This document shows, piece by piece, positions 1 to 7,115 of a DNA stretch of 10,124 nt (positions are counted from its first letter, which is position 1; each line of letters begins with the position of its first letter). The position numbers were made by a program, and so were the translations under genes. The notes under the pieces were generated by a model, which saw nothing but the letters and a program-made list of their open reading frames with translations, was not told the origin of the DNA and made no database searches. The stretch comes from Euperipatoides rowelli (taxonomy: Eukaryota > Onychophora > Udeonychophora > Euonychophora > Peripatopsidae), in the NCBI GenBank assembly GCA_003024985.2, contig PXIH01S0045676.1; one strand, written 5' to 3'.

Positions 1-339
1 TCACTCACTCACATAAGAATTATGATTCTCAATACTTAGTTCCCTGGCCGATAAGCCTGTTACATTAAAGTTTCTAAAAATAGTTCATAGATGGCAGTGT
101 TACTGGCTTCGGAACACAATCTATTCCAATTAGGATGTCATCATTTCATTCTAAATATAACCAGCATCTTTCTCAAAAGAAATAATGAATTTGTCAATTA
201 CATTATTAGAAACTCGGACAAATTATTTAGAATGTTCAGCAATTGCAAGCGTGATTCAACTGATTAATTGGTGTATTTAATGTGCTATTTTTTTGTTCAT
301 TCTATCACTATTGATTGTTTATTAATTTTTGTAATGAAT

Positions 340-450
340 CTCTATATTGTGTAACTAGAGCCTATATCCGAAAGGGCAACGGCTCTATATTGTAATTATA
401 ATGTTTTACTGCATGTGGTCATTTTTAAAAAAATTAAGTTAATAAATGCA
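340..450 (+). repeat. possible relic of a LINE 3' tail with stem-loop
   Basis: TAGAGCC (356-362) and GGCTCTA (381-387) form a perfect 7-bp stem with an 18-base loop. The 11-mer CTCTATATTGT occurs twice in direct orientation, at 340-350 and 383-393. A TTAATAAATGCAAAA-like A-rich end follows near 440-453. A hairpin followed by an AATAAA-type tail is a common 3' end plan for CR1/L2/Jockey-type LINEs, so I infer an old, 5'-truncated insertion. No reverse transcriptase motif is visible upstream. It could equally be ordinary intron sequence that happens to fold. Confidence 0.3.
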
Positions 451-516
451 AAATTCATTAGCAGATGTGATAGTAATATTGTAAGTTTTGATTTTCTTCG
501 ACAGAAATTCTTAACT

Positions 517-547
517 TTTGTTCTATTTTTTTTCTTCTTCTTTTTAG
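517..547 (+). promoter_or_regulatory. PIP4K2: splice acceptor with polypyrimidine tract
   Basis: A nearly pure T/C run of about 30 bases leads directly into TTTTTAG, and the next base starts the exon. The exon reads in frame from its first base into the conserved kinase motif, which fixes the acceptor AG at 546-547. Confidence 0.9.
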
Positions 548-821
548 TTTCTATCTAAACTTTATTTAATGGACTACAGTTTACTAGTTGGTATCCATGA
601 TGTAGAAAAGGCTGAGCAGGAAGACAAGGAGAAAGCCGAGCAGCAAGAAGATGGAGACGGAGAGGATATTGATATTGATAGTGATTCCCAGGGAAGTGGA
701 GCTGCGGTGCCCACCCCACCAGATAGCCCACTTAATCCTCATATGCCCATCTCACTTTCAAATAATATGTCCACTGCAATAGATCCTAAAATAGACATCT
801 ATGCTATTCCAAGTCATGAAG
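548..821 (+). CDS. PIP4K2: PIP4K2 penultimate coding exon (phosphatidylinositol-5-phosphate 4-kinase)
   Basis: This exon encodes 91 codons plus one base of a split Gly codon. The kinase makes PI(4,5)P2 by phosphorylating the 4-position of PI5P, in the cytoplasm, at endomembranes and sometimes in the nucleus. Residues 1-18 of the exon carry the family hallmark MDYSLLVGIHD; its Asp is the catalytic-loop Asp of PIP kinases. Residues about 19-50 are a highly acidic, low-complexity insert rich in Glu, Asp, Gln and Ser. TPPDSP follows, as in animal PIP4K2 proteins, and then IDIYAIPSHEG, matching the family's return to the folded domain. The reading frame has no start here: the Met of MDYSLL (569) is internal, because codons from 548 read FLSKLYL into it, as expected for the family. 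The donor is G|GTACAG at 821/822, phase 1. The acidic insert is the variable loop of the family, and its length and content are specific to this lineage. Identification is by recalled family motifs and is very secure. Confidence 0.96.
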
Positions 822-992
822 GTACAGTATATCAGTAGGTTGAATTAAACATTTTATAATGAACGCTGGAATTTAACTTTTTAAAATTGTCATATTAATT
901 AGCGTGCATAACGGAGCAGCTGATTTTGTTTATGTATTGTTTACTCTCTCATCATATGACCTATTTTGAATTATAAATAGAATGTTAACATA

Positions 993-1437
993 GTTTAATC
1001 CAGGGGTTCTCAACCCTGTGGCCAGAGGCACCATATCGACCATCAATCAATTAGTGTGTGCCCACCGTTATTCGACCATGAAACGAAATCTTGTCCGCGT
1101 TAACTTGGCAGCGCAAAAATCCTTTGATTTAGATAGTGAGTGGCTAGGCAACCAATTTTAGGCAGTTTTCTTGTAAATTGACCTCTTTAATTCCACTTTT
1201 TGTGCCAAATTAACGTAGACGAACTTGAGTGCAGACGGACGAATTGAGTAGTGGTGGGGATAGTTAGAGAATTGTCTAAATACAGGCGATACAATCCAAG
1301 ATTCTACCGCATTTTTGACATCTGCGCATACAGTATATTTTAGTCATTACAGAAAATATAGATGGTGCCCGCCGCCCCTTACGGTATTTTAGAATGTGCT
1401 CTAGGGTACAAAAAGGTTGGGAGCCCCTGGTTTAATC
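993..1437. repeat. 8-bp target-site duplication flanking the hAT element
   Basis: GTTTAATC occurs immediately outside both inverted repeats, at 993-1000 and 1430-1437, with no mismatch. An undamaged duplication shows that the flanks have not changed since insertion. The inverted repeats themselves differ at two positions. Confidence 0.9.
1001..1429. mobile_element. non-autonomous hAT-like DNA transposon (429 bp)
   Basis: The left end CAGGGGTTCTCAACC (1001-1015) and the right end GGTTGGGAGCCCCTG (1415-1429) are terminal inverted repeats that agree at 13 of 15 positions. The perfect 8-bp duplication GTTTAATC flanks the element at 993-1000 and 1430-1437. An 8-bp target duplication and CAGGGG-type ends are diagnostic of the hAT superfamily. 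Ends reading 'cagnggttctcaacc' are typical of Charlie/Tip100-like families. No open frame resembling a transposase is present in the interior, and its length fits a MITE or internally deleted copy mobilised by an element elsewhere. The interior is richer in GC than the surrounding intron. Orientation is arbitrary. Confidence 0.9.
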
Positions 1438-3120
1438 AATCGTGAGAGGTAAACACCTAAACCCCGCATAAAACAATAGTCTCCCTTTACAAATGCAAAT
1501 TAATGCTAATTATGTTTTGCATGTGTGTTGTGATTTAAGGATGTAGCAGGCATCCTTCTATGTTACACTCGGTTGGACTGACTACTGCTAGTCTAACGAG
1601 TACTTGCATCCCATATACTGTAGGTATGTTGTTGGTGTGATGGTGGCAACTCCATTGTCTATTCCCCTCCCCGTGTTCATAGCTGCAGCCGTATATTTTA
1701 TTTCTGATACCTGTTTCATGTTATCTGTATTTGGTTTATTGGTCACAGTGAGTTGCAGTATTTTTTTCTTTAGTTCCAAAGTAATAAGCAGTTTGGACTT
1801 CAATATTTTTGTTCCCGTTTTTATTCTTAAATTGTAGAGAAGCAATTCACTATAATTCTTAAAATTTTGTAGATTTAAGATTAGATTCCTCTAGACATAA
1901 TTTTGAAGCAACAGGGTGTCACAGAAATCTCTGGAATAACAAACAATAGGGCCTTCAAGCTTTGGTGAATGTGCGCTTTAGAAGTGAGATTTATTTATAT
2001 CCTATAAGTGCGATCTGAAATAATTACTAATTGTTCTAAGGCGTAATATTGTTAATAGTTATGAATGAGAGTTTTATAAGAATGAAATTAAAAAAAGGTC
2101 TGAATATTACTGAGTGTTGTTATGGTGACAATATAATAATTAAGCCATTTTCTTATCCTACGATAACTTACTTTACTGGTATGGGTAAAAAGTTGAGAAC
2201 AATCACTTATGGAAAGCAAACTTTAAATATTTATTTTTCCTTATTTGGAGTTTTTTCTATGTTTAGAATGTACTGTATGTTAAACAATAGCAGCGAATCT
2301 GTTTAGTTGAATCCATTCACTCAGATTTTGCGTTATGCACTTCCATAATAATATATTATCATCTGCAGAATAAAATGTGACTATGCTAAGCCGTCACATG
2401 ACACTTTCAATCGCTCATACACTGTTATGCTTTACTTGAAATATTACCATAAAACTGTCAGCATATCATCAATCTCCGTTTTATCTAAGATATTTTCACA
2501 ATTACAGAAATTTTTTTTAGTGTAAAGATAAAATAAGGAGAACCACAATATGTCAATTAGAAGATTGACCATTACGGGAATCCACGGTAATTCACATACT
2601 TTTCGTCTTTTTCTTGTTTATGAAAACTGGAGTTTGACAACTTATTTTCAGTGAATGCTAGTCTGTTATAAAGCTTATGTCCTTCAGTCATCGGAAAATA
2701 TATTTTTTCTTATACTTTGTTCCCTCATTAAAGCGTTAAGGTGATAAATCTGCTCCAGGCTGTGATATCTTTTTAACGTTATGAAAATTAAGGAGCAACG
2801 GGCTTGCAAATTAATTTGAAACCAATTAATTATTTTTTTCATTTCCCCCACCCCATAAATCAAAGATTGTATAATGATGTTGTGTTTGAATTATGAATTA
2901 AAAACTTCTAATTCCCCTATCTGACATATTTCAAGTTGCATAAAGACTCAACTGCAGTTTGGCAATGACCCTCTTTAGATTTTGCTTTTACAGAAATACG
3001 ATGATATTTTTAGAATAAGTGAGAAGTTATGAACTCACAAAATTGATCATTTAACTGTTGCATTTTCCTCCTTCCCTTAGCGAGTTTCAAAAACTATGTA
3101 ATAGAGAAAAACATTCTGTC
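1438..3120. other. intronic DNA without recognised genes
   Basis: This AT-rich stretch has no supportable gene. Short open frames occur at 1604-1837 and 2049-2306, but they look like translated T-rich or A-rich intron. Small palindromes exist, such as ATGTGAC/GTCACAT at 2375-2381 and 2393-2399 and GGATG...CATCC near 1540-1556. None belongs to a structure I can name. Confidence 0.7.
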
Positions 3121-3230
3121 CATCACATTCCCGTATATCACATACACTCAGGGGAGATTGTAATTTTGTGTTCCACTTTCAAAATGGCCACTAATATAGA
3201 CATGGATACTTCCGGACGCAAATTGTTAAT
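3121..3230 (+). repeat. diverged repeat, left copy of an inverted pair
   Basis: Two blocks here reappear, reverse-complemented and in the same order, about 0.65 kb downstream. GGGGAGATTGTAATTTTGTG (from 3151, followed by TT) matches the complement of 3852-3874, and CTTTCAAAATGGCC (3176-3189) matches the complement of 3831-3844. The two blocks are close together in both copies. The flank CATTCCCGTATATCACAT (from 3126) also resembles CATTCATTCCAGTATGTCACAT near 3878-3899, but in direct orientation. I infer two old members of one repeat family, or the arms of one fold-back element. Edges are approximate and the family is not recognised. Confidence 0.55.
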
Positions 3231-3477
3231 AAATTAATGACATGAATTAGTAGAGCTTGCACGTTTTTTTTTTTTTTTTAGAAATTCCATTGTGTCATAA
3301 TAGTTCAAGCAGTAAGTATAATTTCTAATATTATTCATTTATATGCTTAATGCTTTTATGTATCATTATCCATTGTTTATTAGATGTTCATATAGCATAC
3401 TGGTGTTTAATTCACATTTTCAATTATTTTGGAAGAAATATGATTATCATAGGGTTGGAGCATATTGAATTTCACAC

Positions 3478-3569
3478 GTAATTGGATTTAGGGTTCAGGG
3501 TAAAGATTGTTAGATATGTAGGTAATCTATAGTAATTGGAATTAGAGTTCAGCATAACGTTAGAATATC
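3478..3569 (+). repeat. imperfect 54-bp tandem duplication
   Basis: GTAATTGGATTTAGGGTTCAG (starting 3478) is echoed by GTAATTGGAATTAGAGTTCAG (starting 3532). Similarity continues weakly through TAA...GTTAGA. The copies are 54 bases apart and match at roughly three quarters of positions. It is probably a local slippage or unequal-exchange product within the intron. Confidence 0.6.
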
Positions 3570-3666
3570 ATTTAATACTGTATATGATGGGGGTTTTTTT
3601 TCAAACTTTAGGAAGAAATATTTCATATTCATGTTTTTATAACACATATATTACTGATCAATTTGT

Positions 3667-3789
3667 ACCTTCCTAATTTCATTACATGTGAAAATGAACG
3701 ATTTACTGTATTTATATAAATTTTAATTAACTGTTAAGATTTCATAAAAATAAATCTTATATTATTCAGTGTAATGAAATTAGGAAGGT
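3667..3789. mobile_element. 123-bp fold-back element with perfect 19-bp terminal inverted repeats
   Basis: ACCTTCCTAATTTCATTAC (3667-3685) is exactly the reverse complement of GTAATGAAATTAGGAAGGT (3771-3789), separated by 85 AT-rich bases. The spacer contains a further small palindrome, AAGATTT...AAATCTT, around 3737-3757. Such length and perfection are not expected by chance. No clear target-site duplication is visible; only GT lies on the outer side of each end. It could be a small MITE, or the inner part of a larger inverted structure whose outer arms are the repeats at 3121-3230 and 3783-3910. RNA from this intron would fold into a stable hairpin here. Confidence 0.65.
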
Positions 3790-3910
3790 GTCCAGATGTT
3801 CATTATTGTTAATTTACGTCAGGACTAGACGGCCATTTTGAAAAGCAACGCAACACAAAACTGCAATCAACCCCCCACATTCATTCCAGTATGTCACATG
3901 CTCATTTAGT
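3783..3910 (-). repeat. diverged repeat, right copy of an inverted pair
   Basis: GGCCATTTTGAAAAG (3831-3845) and AACACAAAACTGCAATCAAC (from 3852) followed by CCCC are the reverse complement, with a few changes, of the blocks at 3151-3189. The copy begins next to, or inside, the right arm of the 19-bp inverted repeat, so the two structures may be one element. There is no coding potential. The edges are approximate. Confidence 0.55.
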
Positions 3911-4400
3911 GATGTCAGAAACAGTCAAACATTAAAGTGTTCCTGTAAATTACTTTAAAAATGGCTACACAATTTTCAACTAAAAATTACTAAATTTGAA
4001 TATCATCCGAAACAAGAAATGAATCCAAACTCAACCTAATTTTTAAACCCATTAAGATGGATATCCAACTATCTTAGAGGCGATCAGAATTTCCTTCTTC
4101 AATTGAAAATACATCCATATGTCCCTGCATGAATATTTTCTAAATTGAGTAGAAATCATATAAATATAGTTGTTCGGACCCTGTCTGTCTGTCTGGCTTA
4201 TTAATTTTTGTGAACTTTAATGAAAACATGATGCTTGTGAGAATCTTCACGTCTTCATTAAAAAAAAGTTGACTATTCAATCATAAATGTTTTCAAAGGC
4301 AGCCAAACATTGCCGGACAATTATGTTTACGTTAGGCACCGATAACTGGTATTAACGTTTTAATTGTTGTTTTTTTTTCCTTGATGAAAAACACTATACT
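3911..4400. other. intronic DNA without recognised genes
   Basis: Apart from a short CTGT run near 4182-4194 I see no gene, RNA or repeat that I can support here. Confidence 0.65.
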
Positions 4401-4427
4401 TATTATAATAATAATTATTATTATTTA
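4401..4427. repeat. short AT-only TAA/TTA microsatellite
   Basis: This is a run of TTA/ATA/ATT triplets, partly self-complementary (TAATAATAATTATTATTATT), inside the intron. It is low-complexity sequence of no evident function. Confidence 0.75.
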
Positions 4428-4612
4428 GCTTTTAAATACTGTAATTCAATTATTCTTACATAAAATTTTAGATCTGACATTAAAAAAGCATTACATTGTA
4501 AAAAAAATGATTTAGGTGCTTTGATTCTATAGTTGTGCTCCTAGGTTTCATTTGAAATATTACTACCACCCAAACCCCATGCCCTTTTATCATACTCTAA
4601 CCCTGCCCTTAA

Positions 4613-5567
4613 AAATTCATAGAGGGAACACTAGTAGTAAGATATTATCAACTAAATGATAAAATTACAATACCCTTTTCAACCAATGTTGGAGTGCCTC
4701 AGGGTAGTGTCCTGGAAGCCTTATTATTCAATATTTACAGTATATAAAAGGTATAGCAAATATATTTCCTAGCAACACATTGCTGTATGCAGACGACATT
4801 GTGTTTCTAAGGGGGGTCTCAAATCAGGATGATGCAGACTATTTTGGTAATATATTACAAAAAGTATCGGAAAAATGTATTAAAGTTGACTTGGTTTTGA
4901 ATGTAACAAAATCTTATGTTATACATTTTGGAAGGCTAAATCCATCCCATATCTATAAAATTGGTGATACACCTTTAAAACAGGTGGCATCAATTAAATT
5001 TTTGGGAGTAATATATGATGAGTTAAAATTTAAAAAAAACAGATAGATTTAGTAAATGTTAATATGAAAAGGACTTTCGGATATATTAAAAATAAGAATA
5101 ACATAACGAAAGAAAGTTTTGATACTATATTATACTTACAGTATTACATTGTCTCATATAGACAATTGTTCCACCATGATTTTTTTTATAAAAAAATCAG
5201 ATACTGCCAAAACATTGGATAAAACTTTCAGAAGTTTAACAAAACGCATCAAAGGATTTAATAAACTGAAATTTAGTGAAAGATGTGCACAACTAAATCT
5301 TTTTACACCAAGCAAAAAATGTATAAAAAACGATCTGATTCTCTATAAGAGAAATGAAGATCATTATTTTATTCTTGATTATAGAAAACATCAGAAAGCA
5401 TAGCTTTCAAGTTAAAGTACCTTTCAGTAAAAATAATATATAATTATTTGAGATCAGTATACAGGAGAAACATAGCAATATGGAACAACATTCCTAGGAT
5501 TTGTTTTGATGCCGGCTTTCAAAATTTTAAAAGAAGGCTAGATGATTACATAGCATTGATTGATTAG
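4613..5567 (+). pseudogene. LINE reverse transcriptase fragment, frameshifted
   Basis: The copy is broken by at least four frame changes. In one frame, 4613-4744 gives RYYQLNDKITIPFSTNV and then GVPQGSVLEALLFNIY (from 4691), the conserved RT block before the active site; GPLLF is usual, so EALLF is altered. The frame shifts near 4740. The next segment, 4741-5043, has LLYADDIVFL (YADD at 4786-4797, the catalytic Asp pair) and IKFLGVIYDELKFK, the usual LGV..D..L block. Another shift gives VNMKRTFGYIKNKNNITKESFD (5055-5120). A further segment, 5119-5400, has SHIDNCST and ERCAQLNLFTPSKKCIKNDLILYK. The last, 5445-5567, has IAIWNNIP and FKRRLDDYIALID, then a stop. These C-terminal blocks (ERC..L.L, DL..YK, WN.IP, FK..LD.Y) suit the CR1/Rex/Jockey group; GVPQGS argues against RTE. 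N-terminal RT, endonuclease and ORF1 are missing. It cannot encode a working enzyme. Confidence 0.88.
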
Positions 5568-5972
5568 GCACAATGCTTTTAGTGTGATGGAGTTCTACTG
5601 TTTGATACAGATGTCGTAACAGACTTTTTTCTAGCGTAATGTTGTAAGAGTCGGGAGAACACATTCTCTAAAAGTTTTATCATATATAATGGGAATATGT
5701 CGTTCCTGTTATGGGGTATAACATTTTTCATCTGGCCTCATGTTTTTTCATGTACAGTATTTGTTTTTTTTGTTTTGTTTATTGTTTGTAACATGGTATT
5801 AACGTGTCATGTTTTTCTTTATGTTCGGTATTGCTTTTTATAGTTAAAATTATGATTTTATATTGTTCGATCTATGTAAATAGTGAACTGTTTATAATAT
5901 ATTTGTATTGACAAGAGATTTATCTCGACTGTACAAGCGTAAGCTCAAACTTTGAATAAATAACAATTACAA
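5568..5972 (+). repeat. LINE 3' untranslated tail
   Basis: Between the RT stop and the last PIP4K2 exon lies non-coding, T-rich sequence with TTTGTTTT-type runs, ending in an AAACTTTGAATAAATAAC tail. It contains AATAAA at 5955-5960, a sense-strand poly(A) signal inside the host intron. The right edge is estimated from the A-rich end. Confidence 0.6.
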
Positions 5973-5978
5973 TTGTTG

Positions 5979-6014
5979 TATGTTTCTAATTATTTTTTTA
6001 TTATTTTGAACTAG
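5979..6014 (+). promoter_or_regulatory. PIP4K2: branch site, T-rich tract and acceptor of the last intron
   Basis: TTCTAAT at 5985-5991 fits the animal branch consensus, with the branch A about 25 bases before the acceptor. It is followed by a T-rich tract interrupted by A and by GAACTAG ending at 6014. The tract is weaker than that of the preceding exon. Confidence 0.65.
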
Positions 6015-6199
6015 GTTCTCCAAGACGAGAGATATATTTCATGGCAATTATTGATATTTTGACCCACTATGGCATGAAGAAGCGGACTGCTCAGGCAGCA
6101 AAGACTGTTAAACATGGAGCTGGTGCTGAGATATCCACTGTCAAACCTGACCAATACGCTAAGCGGTTCCTGGAATTTATGACCAAAATCCTTCAGTAA
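6015..6199 (+). CDS. PIP4K2: PIP4K2 last coding exon (C-terminus)
   Basis: The exon completes the split Gly codon and then encodes 60 residues to a TAA at 6197-6199. [19 protein letters not shown] contains IID, whose Asp is the metal-binding residue equivalent to DFG in protein kinases. The following [20 protein letters not shown] segment is the activation (specificity) loop that selects PI5P over PI4P and contacts membrane phosphoinositides. It is Ala-rich, as in type 2 enzymes. [14 protein letters not shown] forms the closing helix. Length and end point agree with animal PIP4K2, so the protein is intact at its C-terminus. Together the two exons give 152 residues of an enzyme of roughly 400, and the remainder is upstream of the window. 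Conservation is very high compared with the acidic insert in the previous exon. Which Ala is the substrate-selecting one needs an alignment. Confidence 0.97.
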
Positions 6200-6788
6200 C
6201 AATCCATTCTGAATATTTCTGTGCCTGTATCCCCACCTCACCATGACTGGAATAAGGGGGAAATCAAATCTCAAAGATGTAAGAAGTTTTAAAGAAAAGA
6301 AGGAAAAGAAAATACCCAACCCTCCATGAATGGGGAACTGTTTTTGTCACTCCAGGAATATTTTGGAAGGGGGAAATTAAGAGAAGCGACACCTAGTGGA
6401 AGCTATTGAACTTAAATGTCCTTATTGTCAGTTTTCTAATTTCGCTATCTTCTGCTTGATTTGTTTTCGATATTTTTTTTTAAAAAAAAAGAAACAAACC
6501 ACGAAAGGAAAAAATATGGTAATTTTTACTTGTGGATTATTAAAAGTCTGTAGAATTGTGCTCGCTACTTCCTACCCCTTTCCCCTCCCCCCTACTTTAT
6601 ACTATGAGATTTGCCCTAAAGAAACTTTTCATGTAATTCCTGGAGGGGGGGACGGGGAAAGGAAACAAAATCAAATTTAATGTCCTGTTGTAATGACAAA
6701 CTTGGGAGTCGTGTACTCTTGTTAGATTTTTAGTTGATCAAATGTGATTTTAGCCTCGTTATATTCCTCTACCTTTATACTGTATGCT

Positions 6789-6794
6789 AATAAA
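6789..6794 (+). terminator. PIP4K2: possible proximal poly(A) signal
   Basis: AATAAA in the 3' UTR is followed within about 25 bases by a T-rich stretch (CTTGCTTTTTTTTTC). Use of this site would shorten the transcript by about 300 bases. It is supported by motif only. Confidence 0.45.
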
Positions 6795-7090
6795 ATCAAG
6801 TCTTGCTTGCTTTTTTTTTCATTTTTTCTGTGAAAACGGCTCTCTTGTCTGCAGTGTAACTCTGAGCCTTTCTTAATAATTCTATCAAGAAATAACTGAT
6901 TTGTCTTCATGCCTTCATACTTTTTATACTGTGGGATTCCATTTTTTTAGGCTGTCTGTTAAACATGTTACAGCTGCCTCAAACTGTCCAGAATTTTTGA
7001 AGAAACAAAGTAATATTATTGGTGTNTTGTTTGGATTGTGATACAGTTGTTGTATATGATGTTATGAATGCTATTTTGATGTATTAATGA

Positions 7091-7096
7091 AATAAA
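7091..7096 (+). terminator. PIP4K2: likely distal poly(A) signal of PIP4K2
   Basis: AATAAA is followed by a T-rich element (GTTTTGAACTCTTGCTTTTC), the usual arrangement for cleavage 10-25 bases downstream. Sequence after about 7130 becomes featureless and very AT-rich. Confidence 0.65.
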
Positions 7097-7115
7097 ATTG
7101 CTCAAGTTTTGAACT

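Larger units (their letters stand above)
1..547 (+). other. PIP4K2: 3' part of an upstream PIP4K2 intron
   Basis: This AT-rich stretch ends at a strong splice acceptor and has no kinase-like coding sequence. The part of the kinase that should precede the exon at 548 (N-terminal lobe and start of the C-lobe) is therefore further upstream, outside the window. The intron's 5' end is not seen. The only internal structure recognised is a possible LINE 3' tail at about 340-450 (separate entry). An open stretch of about 43 codons ends at a TAA at 265-267, but it matches nothing I recognise. Confidence 0.8.
4613..5972 (+). mobile_element. 5'-truncated LINE (CR1/Jockey-like) with 3' tail
   Basis: This non-LTR retrotransposon remnant lies in the same orientation as the host gene. 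It starts part-way through the reverse transcriptase, as is usual for target-primed insertions that stall, and runs through the RT C-terminus (stop at 5565-5567). A non-coding tail of about 400 bases ends near GAATAAATAAC (5954-5964). The tail holds small palindromes (GAGATTTATCTC near 5917-5928, AGCGTAAGCT near 5936-5945) before the A-rich end. The 5' edge is set at the last in-frame stop before RT-like sequence, so the true junction may be later. I see no clear target-site duplication. Confidence 0.8.
822..6014 (+). other. PIP4K2: last PIP4K2 intron (5193 bp, phase 1)
   Basis: The donor GTACAG lies at 822-827 and the acceptor CTAG ends at 6014. A likely branch site, TTCTAAT, lies at 5985-5991, about 25 bases before the acceptor, followed by a T-rich tract. 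Joining 821 to 6015 rebuilds a Gly codon and a continuous kinase C-terminus, which confirms both junctions. If the intron were kept, translation would add Thr-Val-Tyr-Gln and stop at the TAG at 836-838. The intron holds several decayed mobile elements, listed separately. Confidence 0.93.
6200..7115 (+). other. PIP4K2: PIP4K2 3' untranslated region
   Basis: Non-coding sequence follows the stop codon, with purine-rich stretches near 6290-6380 and C/T-rich ones near 6570-6600. A self-complementary T9A9 run lies at 6473-6490. The most likely end is 10-25 bases after AATAAA at 7091-7096, giving a UTR of about 0.9 kb. An earlier AATAAA at 6789-6794 could give a short form of about 0.6 kb. Short open frames in this stretch on either strand look accidental. 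An unresolved base (n) is at 7026. Confidence 0.75.

Noticed and set aside
569-838. Independent small gene starting at the Met of MDYSLL
   Set aside because: The Met is internal to a conserved kinase motif, the reading frame continues upstream to a strong acceptor, and the end is a splice donor rather than a true stop.
1604-1837. Open frame of 77 codons with a hydrophobic, membrane-like product
   Set aside because: T-rich DNA gives hydrophobic codons by itself, and the opposite strand is open over the same span. There is no recognised family, promoter or splice context, and it lies within an intron of PIP4K2.
2049-2306. Open frame of 85 codons in the large intron
   Set aside because: It shows no conserved motif, its composition follows the AT-rich intron, and there is no supporting structure around it.
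2375-2399. ATGTGAC/GTCACAT palindrome as a transposon end or binding site
   Set aside because: A 7-bp stem with an 11-base loop is expected by chance in several kilobases, and nothing around it fits.
6011-6319. Minus-strand open frame of 102 codons
   Set aside because: It lies antisense over the conserved last PIP4K2 exon, and its openness is explained by the coding constraint of the true exon.
6396-6910. Short open frames in both strands of the 3' UTR
   Set aside because: They are downstream of the PIP4K2 stop and before its poly(A) signal, lack family motifs, and are rich in homopolymer-encoded residues.
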